Shown here in pieces: positions 1 to 6,863 of a DNA stretch of 64,000 nt (the stretch's first letter is position 1; each line of letters starts with the position of its first letter). Origin of the DNA: UBA1765 sp045615885 (GTDB lineage Bacteria > Fibrobacterota > Fibrobacteria > Fibrobacterales > Fibrobacteraceae). The position numbers were made by a program, and so were the translations under genes. The notes under the pieces are model-generated. The model saw only the letters and a program-made list of their open reading frames with translations. It was not told the origin of the DNA and did not search any database. Location of the stretch: NCBI GenBank assembly GCA_045615885.1, contig JAZLFR010000011.1, positions 1 through 64,000 of the forward strand, in the 5' to 3' direction.

Positions 1-98
1 ACGATACCTGTTTTTCGACTTATTGCGACAGATGTGTATCCAGCTTGATAGAGCTCCAAGGCTTTTGCCCATTCTTCTTTTGTGTGTTTTTTATACAT
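1..98 (-). CDS. IS3-family transposase OrfA-like protein, N-terminal part
   Basis: The minus strand reads ATG at 98 and then about 32 codons without a stop to the window edge, beginning MYKKHTKEEWAKALELYQAG and continuing YTSVAISRKTGI. This lysine- and glutamate-rich start followed by an (L)YQAGYTSVAISRKTGI helix-turn-helix is typical of the small first ORF of IS3-family elements, which binds the element ends. The 3' part is outside the window. The alternative is a stand-alone small HTH protein; the IS-like terminal sequence at 104-140 favours the transposase reading. Confidence 0.55.
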   Translation of the reverse strand, partial: MYKKHTKEEWAKALELYQAGYTSVAISRKTGI

Positions 99-140
99 GA
101 AAACCCCGAAAGTTTTGTCCAACTTTCGGGGTTCACATCA
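1..140 (-). mobile_element. End of an IS3-like insertion sequence (partial)
   Basis: The minus strand carries the beginning of a helix-turn-helix transposase-type ORF (98 to beyond base 1). Just upstream is a perfect 11-bp inverted repeat (104-114 and 121-131). The outer edge reads TGATGTGAACCCCGAAAGTT on the minus strand, which resembles the TG-start, GTTGGAC-containing ends of IS3/IS150-type elements. I therefore place the element edge near base 140. The other end lies outside the window, so neither the paired inverted repeat nor the target duplication can be checked. Confidence 0.5.
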
Positions 141-204
141 CGGGAGGAGCCGGTCTTTTGCTATATTTACTTGCATCATGATCATGCAGACGATTACAAG
201 AAAC

Positions 205-498
205 ATGAAGCACAGACGCGGTTTGTTGATTGCCGCCTGCATCCTGTTTTTGACGATTTCGCTTTTTTCGTCTTTATTTGTTCTGCAGGAATACGATCAT
301 GATTGCTACGGCAACGATTGTCCTGTTTGCGCTTTTGTCCATGCGGCAGAACAAAACCTTCAGCAGCTGAATTCCGGAGCGGCCCCTGGCGTGGTGCTGT
401 TCCTTGCGGTTGTTGCAATTCTTGCTGCGACAAGCCTTTGGGTGAATCCGGTAGCCGCTTCCACTTTGGTATCAAAAAAAGTTCGTCTAGATAATTAA
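205..498 (+). CDS. Small membrane protein preceding the zinc transporter genes
   Basis: A protein of about 97 residues. A basic start (MKHRRG) is followed by a hydrophobic helix, then a short loop with the motif DCYGNDCPVC, then a second helix and a lysine-rich tail. Small proteins with a D/HC-x4-DCPVC-type loop occur next to zinc ABC transporters in other anaerobes, so a helper role in zinc uptake is plausible but unproven. ATG 205 was chosen because it precedes the membrane helix; ATG codons at 178 and 184 are in frame. A TATATT box at 162-167 would place the transcript start near 174. It points into znuA, 77 bases downstream. The nearby IS end lies just upstream of this promoter region. 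Confidence 0.55.
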   Translation: MKHRRGLLIAACILFLTISLFSSLFVLQEYDHDCYGNDCPVCAFVHAAEQNLQQLNSGAAPGVVLFLAVVAILAATSLWVNPVAASTLVSKKVRLDN

Positions 499-574
499 CG
501 ATAGAACCTTGTGTGCAAAAAAAATGCCCAATGAATGTTGGGTATGTTTTCGTTTATTTAAAAAGGTTCTGAAA

Positions 575-1606
575 ATGAAAAAGAAATATTTCGTGGCTTT
601 GGCCATGGCTCTTTTCGCATGCATTCTGAGTGCTTGCGATTCTAAGAAGCAGGAAGCTTCTGCAACTCCTTCTGCACAGGCAAAAATCAAGGTGGTCACC
701 ACCATTTTCCCGGAATACGATTGGGTCCGTGAAATTGCAGGTTCTACTGAAAATATGGAGATTACCTTGCTCATGGATAAGGGGACGGATCTTCACAGTT
801 TTACTCCTTCCGTGGATGACATGGTGAAGATCGCAGCCAGCGATCTGTTCATTTATGTGGGTGGCGAATCTGACGAATGGGTGGAAGATGCGTTGAAAAA
901 CGGGACAAACCCGAACCGCAAAGTTGTCAATCTTCTGGAGTCCCTGGGTTCCTTGGCCAAGGAAGAAGTTCTTGTGGAAGGTATGGAATCCGACGAACAT
1001 GAACATCACGGCGACCATGACGATGATCACGATGGCGACCATGATGGCGGTCATCACGAGGAAGGCCCGGAATATGATGAACATGTCTGGCTTTCTCTGC
1101 GCAATTCGATTGTCTTGATTCATGCCATCGAAAAGCAGCTTTCTGCCTTTGATTCTGCTCACGCAAGCACCTACAAGGCGAATGCCGAAGCCTACATCCA
1201 GAAACTTTCCGCTCTGGACGCTGAATACAAGAAAACGGTGGATAGCGCAAGTGTGAATACTTTGCTGTTTGGCGACCGTTTCCCGTTCCGTTACTTTGCC
1301 GATGATTATGGCATTTCTTACTTCGCCGCCTTTGCGGGTTGCTCGGCCGAAAGCGAAGCCAGCTTTGAAACCGTGGTATTCCTTGCGAAGAAGGTGGATT
1401 CTCTAGGACTCAAGAATGTCATGACCCTGGAAAAGTCCGACGGTAAGATCGCAAATACGATTGTCCAGAATTCCAAGGCTAAGAACCAGAAGATTCTCGC
1501 CTTGAATTCCATGCAGTCCGTGACCGCAAAGGATGTTGCCGACGGTGTAACTTACCTGTCGCTAATGGAAAGCAATCTGGCCGTTCTCAAGGAAGCCCTG
1601 AAGTAA
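575..1606 (+). CDS. znuA: Zinc ABC transporter substrate-binding lipoprotein
   Basis: A 343-residue metal-binding lipoprotein that would capture zinc outside the inner membrane and deliver it to the ZnuBC importer. The start at 575 gives a lipoprotein signal (MKKKYFVALAMALFACILSAC, lipobox LSAC). The cluster A-I fold is recognisable from TTIFPEYDWVREIAG near the N-terminus and DLHSFTPSVDDM, where the first metal-ligand His sits. A His/Asp-rich loop (HEHHGDHDDDHDGDHDGG) lies in the middle, followed by EHVWLSLRN with the second conserved His. Such loops are typical of zinc-specific rather than manganese-specific members. An upstream in-frame ATG at 509 would spoil the signal peptide. znuC starts 14 bases downstream. 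Confidence 0.93.
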   Translation: MKKKYFVALAMALFACILSACDSKKQEASATPSAQAKIKVVTTIFPEYDWVREIAGSTENMEITLLMDKGTDLHSFTPSVDDMVKIAASDLFIYVGGESDEWVEDALKNGTNPNRKVVNLLESLGSLAKEEVLVEGMESDEHEHHGDHDDDHDGDHDGGHHEEGPEYDEHVWLSLRNSIVLIHAIEKQLSAFDSAHASTYKANAEAYIQKLSALDAEYKKTVDSASVNTLLFGDRFPFRYFADDYGISYFAAFAGCSAESEASFETVVFLAKKVDSLGLKNVMTLEKSDGKIANTIVQNSKAKNQKILALNSMQSVTAKDVADGVTYLSLMESNLAVLKEALK

Positions 1607-1620
1607 AAAGTTGAGGAAAG

Positions 1621-2298
1621 ATGCCTTTAATACAATGCCAAGATCTGGTTTATGGTTTTAACGGAACGCCTGTTACGCCGCCATTGAACTTCTCTGTCAA
1701 CGAAGGGGATTTTCTCTGCATCGTGGGGAAGAATGGCGCGGGCAAGTCAACGCTTGTCAGGACCCTGCTTGGGAAACATCCTGTAATGGGTGGAACCGTG
1801 TTTGTAGAACGCGAACCGGACCAGAGTGGCATTGGGTATCTTCCGCAGCAAACTCCTGTTCAGCGGGATTTCCCTGCATCCGTGAAGGAAGTGGTTCTTT
1901 CCGGATGCATTGCCCGCACGGGACTCCGTCCGTTTTTCAATAGAACAGAAAGGCAGATGGCGCTTGATTGCATGAAAAAGTTTGGGATAGAAAATTTGCA
2001 GAAACGCTGTTACCGCGAACTTTCGGGCGGCCAGCAACAGCGCGTGCTTTTGGCGAGGGCCTTCTGCGCCACCCGTCGCATTTTGCTTTTGGACGAACCT
2101 ACGGCGGGCCTTGATTCCACAATGACGGAACGCTTTTATGAACTTCTAAAATCTGTGAACGAAAAGGATGGTGTGGCAATCGTCATGGTGACGCACGATA
2201 TTTCTGCTGCGAAGTCCATGGGTTCCCATATTTTAAAAATCGGAGAAAAGCCCCTGTTCCTTTCACGCGAAAATTTCAAGGAGTTGAATCTTGATTGA
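1621..2298 (+). CDS. znuC: Zinc ABC transporter ATP-binding protein
   Basis: A 225-residue ATPase subunit. Walker A is GKNGAGKST (residues 36-44), the Q-loop is in YLPQQ, the ABC signature is LSGGQQQR (134-141), Walker B is ILLLDEP (154-160) and the switch His is in VTHD. It would power zinc import with ZnuA and ZnuB. The SD-like GAGGAAAG stands directly before the ATG. The end overlaps the TTG start of znuB by eight bases, so the two subunits are probably translated together. Confidence 0.93.
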   Translation: MPLIQCQDLVYGFNGTPVTPPLNFSVNEGDFLCIVGKNGAGKSTLVRTLLGKHPVMGGTVFVEREPDQSGIGYLPQQTPVQRDFPASVKEVVLSGCIARTGLRPFFNRTERQMALDCMKKFGIENLQKRCYRELSGGQQQRVLLARAFCATRRILLLDEPTAGLDSTMTERFYELLKSVNEKDGVAIVMVTHDISAAKSMGSHILKIGEKPLFLSRENFKELNLD

Positions 2299-3178
2299 AC
2301 TGATTGAAAAACTCCAGCTTTACTTTAGTTATCCTTTTGTCTGGTACGCGTTGATTGTTGGCGTGCTTATTGCCTTGTGTTCTTCTTTTTTGGGCGTGAC
2401 CCTGGTCTTGAAAAGGTACTCCTATATTGGCGACGGCATTAGCCATGTGGCCTTTGGTGCCATGGCCATTGGGGGCGTTTTCAACTTGACCAACAATATG
2501 CTGATTGTGTTGCCGGTGACGATTTTCTTTGCGGTGCTGCTTCTTTGCTCTGGGCAGAATGCAAGGATAAAAGGGGATGCGGCCATAGCCATGATTTCTG
2601 TAGGGTCCCTTGCGGTGGGATACCTTTTGATGAACCTGTTTTCTACATCGGCTAACTTGTCGGGCGATGTGTGCAGCACGCTTTTCGGCTCCACTTCCAT
2701 TTTGACTTTGCAGCAATACGAAGTGTGGCTTTGCCTTGTTTTGTCTGTTCTCGTTGTCGGAATTTTTCTTTTCTTCTACAATAAAATTTTTGCAGTCACC
2801 TTCGATGAAAACTTTGCAGAAGCAATTGGCATCAAGGTGAAAAAATACAACCTGCTCATTGCCATAATCATTGCGGTAATCATTGTCCTTGCCATGAATC
2901 TGGTGGGCTCCCTTCTGATTTCTGCGCTGGTGATTTTCCCGGCGCTGTCGGCAATGCGAATCTTTAAAAACTTCAAGGCGGTAACAATATGCTCAGCAAT
3001 ATTCTCCGTAGTTTGCGCAGCTTCTGGAATTATCATTTCCATTCTCGCAGGAACTCCTGTGGGGGCGACCATCGTAGCCATCGACATGATAGCCTTTGGC
3101 ATCTTCTGGCTCGTGGGCCTAAAAAAGTCGGCTTGGCGCTCGGCCTTTCCACGACGTTACTTGTGGCCTCGTTTTTAA
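2291..3178 (+). CDS. znuB: Zinc ABC transporter permease
   Basis: A multi-helix ABC-3 family permease of 295 residues, beginning at a TTG codon inside the end of znuC. Recognisable family segments include FLGVTLVLKRYSYIGDGISH near the N-terminus (conserved GDxxSH loop) and LLISALVIFPALSAM in the second half. The last recognisable helix ends with IFWLVGLKK. The remaining tail (SAWRSAF and on) is unlike the family and overlaps the next gene. Exactly at GLKK the mRNA contains A-AAA-AAG in the reading frame, a classical -1 slippery site, so a longer fused product is possible. Confidence 0.9.
   Translation: MIELIEKLQLYFSYPFVWYALIVGVLIALCSSFLGVTLVLKRYSYIGDGISHVAFGAMAIGGVFNLTNNMLIVLPVTIFFAVLLLCSGQNARIKGDAAIAMISVGSLAVGYLLMNLFSTSANLSGDVCSTLFGSTSILTLQQYEVWLCLVLSVLVVGIFLFFYNKIFAVTFDENFAEAIGIKVKKYNLLIAIIIAVIIVLAMNLVGSLLISALVIFPALSAMRIFKNFKAVTICSAIFSVVCAASGIIISILAGTPVGATIVAIDMIAFGIFWLVGLKKSAWRSAFPRRYLWPRF
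3121..3127 (+). other. A-AAA-AAG slippery heptamer linking znuB to the next frame
   Basis: In the znuB frame the codons are CTA (3119), AAA (3122), AAG (3125), so the bases 3121-3127 form A AAA AAG in phase, the same heptamer as in E. coli dnaX. A -1 slip continues as GTC GGC TTG GCG, which is the open frame of the downstream exported protein. That frame has no ATG or GTG start between this point and the end of its signal-like helix. The site is seen directly; its use is an inference. Confidence 0.5.
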
Positions 3179-3555
3179 CGATGCCGTTTTTAGCGACGCC
3201 CTCTTATGCAGCCCAAAAAATCGACGTGGACTTGACGAAATTGAGCAAGACCATGGTTTATGCGGAAGTCTATCACATGGTTTCAAAGCCCGAAGACTAC
3301 ATCGGTAAAATCGTAAAGGTTAAAGGTGTCCTTGCCATTGCGCAAGATGAAGAAACCGGAACTTATTACACGGCTGTTCTAATTGCCGATGCCGCCGCCT
3401 GTTGCCAGCAGGGGCTGGAATTCGAGTGGACCGGCCACAAGTACCCCAATGGGTTCCCCAAGGTGGGGAGCAAAGTTTCCTTGACCGGAAAGTTCACCAC
3501 CTACGAAGAAAACGGAATGACTTACATCAAGTTGTTGACGGATAAGGTTGATTGA
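3133..3555 (+). CDS. Exported OB-fold-like protein downstream of znuB
   Basis: About 140 residues. A hydrophobic stretch (LALGLSTTLLVASFLTMPFL) with a likely cleavage near SYAAQ is followed by a soluble domain, roughly VYHMVSKPEDYIGKIVKVKG ... GSKVSLTGKFTTYEENG. This is the pattern of small OB-fold (tRNA_anti-like) exported proteins found with metal transporters. It contains a CC pair (AAACCQQG) that could bind metal. The start is doubtful: TTG 3133 keeps the hydrophobic helix but loses the basic residues before it, ATG 3181 lies within the helix, and a -1 frameshift from znuB at 3121-3127 would fuse it to the permease. Same operon as znuACB. Confidence 0.6.
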   Translation: MALGLSTTLLVASFLTMPFLATPSYAAQKIDVDLTKLSKTMVYAEVYHMVSKPEDYIGKIVKVKGVLAIAQDEETGTYYTAVLIADAAACCQQGLEFEWTGHKYPNGFPKVGSKVSLTGKFTTYEENGMTYIKLLTDKVD

Positions 3556-3596
3556 GAAATCATATAGATTAAAGCGATAAAATTTTCATTCTCCTC

Positions 3597-3633
3597 TTGC
3601 TTTTTACTAACAATGTTCGTATATTTACGAACA
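3597..3633 (+). promoter_or_regulatory. arsR promoter with ArsR-type operator
   Basis: A -35 TTGCTT (3597-3602), a 17-bp spacer and a -10 TATATT (3620-3625). The -10 lies inside a perfect dyad TGTTCGTA-TATT-TACGAACA (3614-3633). The core TTCGTA-N4-TACGAA recurs at 4012-4027 before the arsenic genes. This suggests that the ArsR-family protein encoded just downstream represses both its own promoter and the operon. Confidence 0.75.
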
Positions 3634-3642
3634 GAGGCGAAT

Positions 3643-3969
3643 ATGACAGAAAAAAAGTATTGTGAAGAAACCGAAAAACTGGCGAGAATTGCCAAGGCTC
3701 TTGCTCACCCCGCAAGGATAGCCATTGTGCAGTTCCTGGCGAAGCAGGATTCCTGCTATTTTGGGGATATTCATGAGGAACTGCCTATTGCCAAGGCGAC
3801 CGTCAGCCAGCATCTAAAGGAACTGAAGGACGCGGGCTTGATCCAGGGCGAGATTGAAGCGCCGAAGGTCAAGTACTGCATCGATCGTGAAAACTGGAAG
3901 TTGGCAAAGGCGCTTTTCAAGGATTTCTTCAATATGGAACTTTGTAAAAAGAAATCCTGTTGTAAGTAG
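3643..3969 (+). CDS. arsR: ArsR-family metalloregulatory repressor
   Basis: A 108-residue winged-helix repressor. The recognition helix region is ELPIAKATVSQHLKELKDAG and the start ALAHPARIAIVQFL is typical of the family. Cysteines lie near the N-terminus (KKYCEE), before the DNA-binding helices (DSCYFGD) and at the C-terminus (LCKKKSCCK), so As(III) or another soft metal could be sensed by C-terminal thiols, as in ArsR types that lack the ELCVCDL motif. ATG 3643 follows GAGGCG; an earlier ATG at 3613 would lie inside the operator. The operator at 3614-3633 and its copy at 4012-4027 point to autoregulation and control of the downstream operon. Confidence 0.85.
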   Translation: MTEKKYCEETEKLARIAKALAHPARIAIVQFLAKQDSCYFGDIHEELPIAKATVSQHLKELKDAGLIQGEIEAPKVKYCIDRENWKLAKALFKDFFNMELCKKKSCCK

Positions 3970-3974
3970 TCAAG

Positions 3975-4001
3975 ATCCCTGCTAGGCAGGGATAAATTTT
4001 T
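3975..4001 (+). terminator. Hairpin between arsR and the arsenic operon
   Basis: ATCCCTGC (3975-3982), loop TAG, GCAGGGAT (3986-3993), followed by AAATTTTT. It probably ends most arsR transcripts before the second operator and promoter region. Confidence 0.6.
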
Positions 4002-4011
4002 AACCTTATTG

Positions 4012-4027
4012 TTCGTAGTTCTACGAA
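4012..4027 (+). promoter_or_regulatory. Second ArsR-type operator
   Basis: TTCGTA-GTTC-TACGAA, the same hexamer arms and spacing as the operator over the arsR promoter (3616-3631). It lies 44 bases before the first gene of the arsenic operon. A clear -35/-10 pair could not be assigned here. Confidence 0.7.
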
Positions 4028-4070
4028 TAACGAACTTTAAAAAAGCGGAATAATCCGCAAAGGAAACAAA

Positions 4071-4334
4071 ATGAAAAACATCAAGATTCTTGTCAGTGAA
4101 TGCAAATGCAACCAGTCCTTCGCCGATTCCGTAGAGCGAATCGTCAAGGAAATGGGAATCGAGGCGAACGTTACTCGTATTGACGATATCGTTCAGATGA
4201 TTCCCTACAATGTAATGTCTCTCCCTGCCTTGGTGGTAGATGAAAAGGTGGTGGCCAAGGGCAAAATCAACGATGACGAAATCCGCAAGGTGCTGGGTTT
4301 ATTGAATTCTTGCAGCTGTGGAAATTGCGGGTAG
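4071..4334 (+). CDS. Small redox-active disulfide (thioredoxin-like) protein
   Basis: An 87-residue protein of the thioredoxin_3 / small redox-active disulfide protein 2 type. It has a CxC active site (SECKCNQS) after the first strand, a cis-Pro loop (SLPALVVDEKVV) and a Cys-rich tail (NSCSCGNCG). It is probably a cytoplasmic thiol carrier or metal chaperone serving the arsenic genes: it opens the operon behind an ArsR operator and is followed after 3 bases by the ArsF-like gene. The C-terminal CxCxxC could bind As(III); this is inference. Confidence 0.8.
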   Translation: MKNIKILVSECKCNQSFADSVERIVKEMGIEANVTRIDDIVQMIPYNVMSLPALVVDEKVVAKGKINDDEIRKVLGLLNSCSCGNCG

Positions 4335-4337
4335 TTT

Positions 4338-4727
4338 ATGAAGAAAGTTTTCTTGTTTTTGCTGGCTTGTGCCACAATGGTTATTGCCCAAGGGCCTGCC
4401 GTAGATGTGCTTTACTTTCACGGAGCGCAGCGTTGCATTACTTGTCGCAGCATTGAAAAGCTGACAAAGGAAGTATTGCAGGAGAGTTTTGCGAAAGAAT
4501 TGAAGTCTGGCAAGGTTACGTTTACGGTTGTTGATATTTCTGAACCGACTAGTGAAAAGATTGCCAAGGAATATAAGGTGACATGGTCTTCTCTTTTCGT
4601 GAATAAGTGGGATGGTGCTAACGAAAAACGCAATAACCTGACTCAGATGGGCTTTTCTTACGCAAAAAATCAGCCCGCCGAATTTAAGAAACGTTTTAAG
4701 CAGGTGATGGATGACCTTCTTAAATAA
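4338..4727 (+). CDS. ArsF-family thioredoxin-like exported protein
   Basis: 129 residues with a signal peptide (MKKVFLFLLACATMVIAQG) and a thioredoxin-like domain with CxxC in QRCITCRSIEKL. It resembles proteins annotated as nitrophenyl compound nitroreductase subunit ArsF, which occur next to ArsG-type permeases. Its job is probably redox transfer outside the membrane together with the next gene. The end overlaps that gene by 17 bases, so the two products are likely made together. The name comes from family resemblance; the substrate is not proven here. Confidence 0.72.
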   Translation: MKKVFLFLLACATMVIAQGPAVDVLYFHGAQRCITCRSIEKLTKEVLQESFAKELKSGKVTFTVVDISEPTSEKIAKEYKVTWSSLFVNKWDGANEKRNNLTQMGFSYAKNQPAEFKKRFKQVMDDLLK

Positions 4728-5424
4728 TCTTTTGGAAAGTAGTCAGCTGCCCTTTTTTACTGCAGTTATTTTGGGATTGCTTACGGCAATTTCTCCTTGC
4801 CCGTTGCTAACCAATATTACGGCTGTAGGGTTCATTAGTAAAAAGGTGGATAAACCGCGCTCTGTATTTTTGCGAGGGCTTTTCTATGCGTTTGGTCGTG
4901 TTGTCAGCTACAGCGTTCTTGGGTTTATCCTAATTGCGGTTCTTCGTAAGGGCGGTGATGTTTTTGATATCCAAAATTTTGTAGGGCGGGCTGGCGAAAC
5001 TGTACTTGGGCCGGTTCTTATTGTGATGGGCTTGTTCATGCTTTTGGGACATCTTTTGCCTTTGCCAAAATTTGGTTTCAAGGGTGTTGATGAATCAAAG
5101 TTCAATGGCCGATTGAACAGTGGGCTGGGCTCCTTTCTGCTGGGAATGCTTTTTGCGCTTGCCTTTTGCCCGACTAGCGGCATGCTTTATTTTGGAATGC
5201 TGATTCCCATGTCAGTGGGAGCTACCGGCGGTTATTTTTTGCCGATTGCTTTTGGACTAGCCTCTTCGCTACCCATTTTGATCATCGCCTACATTTTGGC
5301 ATTTAGCATTAACCGGCTTGGTGTTGCTGTTGGAAAAATGAAACTTTTCCAAGTTTGGTTTAACCGAATCGTTGCGCTGCTTTTTATAGTGGCTGGAATC
5401 TTAAAAACTTTTATGGAGTTTTAA
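4711..5424 (+). CDS. ArsG-family (CcdA/DsbD-like) membrane protein
   Basis: 237 residues and about six membrane helices. Two Cys-Pro sites, AISPCPLLTN in the first helix and ALAFCPTSGM in the fourth, are the hallmark of the DsbD/CcdA electron-transfer fold. Members next to ArsF are annotated as aromatic aminobenzylarsenical efflux permease ArsG. The Cys pair suits passing electrons from cytoplasmic thioredoxin-type proteins to the ArsF-like partner. The gene starts inside the arsF-like gene and ends just before arsC. It could be a general thiol reductant exporter rather than an arsenical pump. Confidence 0.75.
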   Translation: MTFLNNLLESSQLPFFTAVILGLLTAISPCPLLTNITAVGFISKKVDKPRSVFLRGLFYAFGRVVSYSVLGFILIAVLRKGGDVFDIQNFVGRAGETVLGPVLIVMGLFMLLGHLLPLPKFGFKGVDESKFNGRLNSGLGSFLLGMLFALAFCPTSGMLYFGMLIPMSVGATGGYFLPIAFGLASSLPILIIAYILAFSINRLGVAVGKMKLFQVWFNRIVALLFIVAGILKTFMEF

Positions 5425-5426
5425 CT

Positions 5427-5855
5427 ATGAAAATTCTCGTTTTGTGTACAGGAAATCGTTGCCGAAGCCAGATGGCGCAAGGCATTCTTCAAAATCTTGA
5501 TGCATCGCTGAACGTGTGTTCTGCAGGTGTAAAACCCGCTCAAGAGGTCCACCCGCTAGGCGTAAAAGTGATGGCAGAAATTGGAATTGATATTTCAAAG
5601 CATTTTCCAAAACACGTGAATCAGTATTTGAATGAACCCTGGGATTTTGTCATCACGGTTTGCGGCGGTGCCAAGGAAACTTGCCCTGCATTTTTTGGGG
5701 CTGTTGGCGAACGCCTGCATATCGGTTTTGACGATCCAGATGCATTCAAGGGTACAGAAGAAGAAATGCTCGCGGAGTTTCGACGCGTCCGTGACGAGAT
5801 AAAGATGAAGATGGAAGAATTTTACCTAACAAAAATCAAAAAACGCAAGGCGTAA
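5427..5855 (+). CDS. arsC: Arsenate reductase, thioredoxin-coupled type
   Basis: 142 residues of the low-molecular-weight phosphatase fold. The P-loop CTGNRCRS gives CX5R with Cys7 and Arg13. A second pair, Cys79 and Cys86 (VCGGAKETCP), matches the Cys82/Cys89 pair of Staphylococcus and Bacillus ArsC, and FDDPD holds the catalytic Asp. It reduces arsenate to arsenite in the cytoplasm, with the disulfide cascade recycled by thioredoxin. It lies two bases after the ArsG-like gene and 15 before the permease that could export the product. Confidence 0.92.
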   Translation: MKILVLCTGNRCRSQMAQGILQNLDASLNVCSAGVKPAQEVHPLGVKVMAEIGIDISKHFPKHVNQYLNEPWDFVITVCGGAKETCPAFFGAVGERLHIGFDDPDAFKGTEEEMLAEFRRVRDEIKMKMEEFYLTKIKKRKA

Positions 5856-5870
5856 GAGCATGAGGTAAAA

Positions 5871-6863
5871 ATGATTCAACAGTTTGCAGATTGGCTTATC
5901 TATGGCTTGTGTGGCCTGGATGCAGCGTCCCGTTTAGGGGCCGCGCTTGACTTTTTTGTGTACGATTCCATAAAGATTGTGCTGTTGCTTTTTGCCATCA
6001 GTTTCTTGATGGGAATCGTGAACGCCTATTTTCCGGTGGAGCGTCTTCGCAATTTCTTGACGACCCATAGGCTGTTTGGATTGCAGTATTTGCTGGCGGC
6101 GCTTTTCGGGGCGATAACTCCTTTCTGTTCCTGCTCCAGCATTCCGCTGTTTATTGGCTTTGTGAAAGGCGGAATTCCTCTGGGTGTGACCTTTGCGTTC
6201 TTGATTACTTCGCCCTTGGTCAATGAAGTTGCTGTGGCCATGCTTGCGGCGACATTTGGCTGGAAGGTAACTGTGATTTATGTGACCAGCGGAATTTTGA
6301 TGGGGGCGGTTTTAGGAGCAATCCTTGGCAAATTTAAATTGGAGCGGTTGTTGAGCCCGTGGGTGCGGCAGATTCAGGAAATGTCCGCGCAGTCCACCCC
6401 CGACGCAAACCTGGACGACGGCGACCCTGACGAACTCTCGCGTCCCTCCTTCTTCCAGCGCCTCCCAGGCATCGCCCGAGGATCCTTGAACATTGTCCGC
6501 GGCGTAATCCTTTATGTAATTATCGGTATCGCCATTGGTGCGGCTATGCATGGCTATGTGCCTACAGGATTTTTTGAAAGCTATCTTTCTTCGGAGCACT
6601 GGTATGCCGTTCCCCTGGCTGTGATTTTGGCGGTGCCCATGTATTCCAATGCGGCTGGCGTTGTGCCCATTATCGAAGTGCTGGTGGCAAAGGGCGTTGC
6701 CATTGGAACTGCGCTTTCCTTTATGATGGCGGTGGTGGGGCTTTCGCTCCCTGAAGCCATGATGCTAAAGAAAGTCATGTCTCTAAAGCTTCTGCTGATC
6801 TTCTTTGGAACAGTTGCCCTGAGCATCATTGTGCTTGGACTGTTGTTCAATGGAGCGCTTTAG
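5871..6863 (+). CDS. ArsP / SO_0444-type permease
   Basis: 330 residues, eight to ten membrane helices. The conserved loop FCSCSSIPLFIGFVKGGIPL and the following ITSPLVNEVAV identify the DUF318/ArsP permease family, several members of which export organoarsenicals. The second half repeats the theme (VPMYSNAAGVVPII). The middle cytoplasmic loop (about residues 165-200) is charged and variable. Last gene of the arsenic operon. Its stop overlaps the end of the oppositely oriented ATPase relic. Confidence 0.85.
   Translation: MIQQFADWLIYGLCGLDAASRLGAALDFFVYDSIKIVLLLFAISFLMGIVNAYFPVERLRNFLTTHRLFGLQYLLAALFGAITPFCSCSSIPLFIGFVKGGIPLGVTFAFLITSPLVNEVAVAMLAATFGWKVTVIYVTSGILMGAVLGAILGKFKLERLLSPWVRQIQEMSAQSTPDANLDDGDPDELSRPSFFQRLPGIARGSLNIVRGVILYVIIGIAIGAAMHGYVPTGFFESYLSSEHWYAVPLAVILAVPMYSNAAGVVPIIEVLVAKGVAIGTALSFMMAVVGLSLPEAMMLKKVMSLKLLLIFFGTVALSIIVLGLLFNGAL

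Noticed and set aside
104..131. Hairpin as a plain terminator of a gene to the left
   Set aside because: No T-run on the plus strand; the T-rich side leads into the minus-strand transposase start, so it fits an IS end structure better.
554..1162. 202-codon minus-strand frame opposite znuA
   Set aside because: Its hydrophobic repeats come from the His/Asp-rich loop of znuA read backwards.
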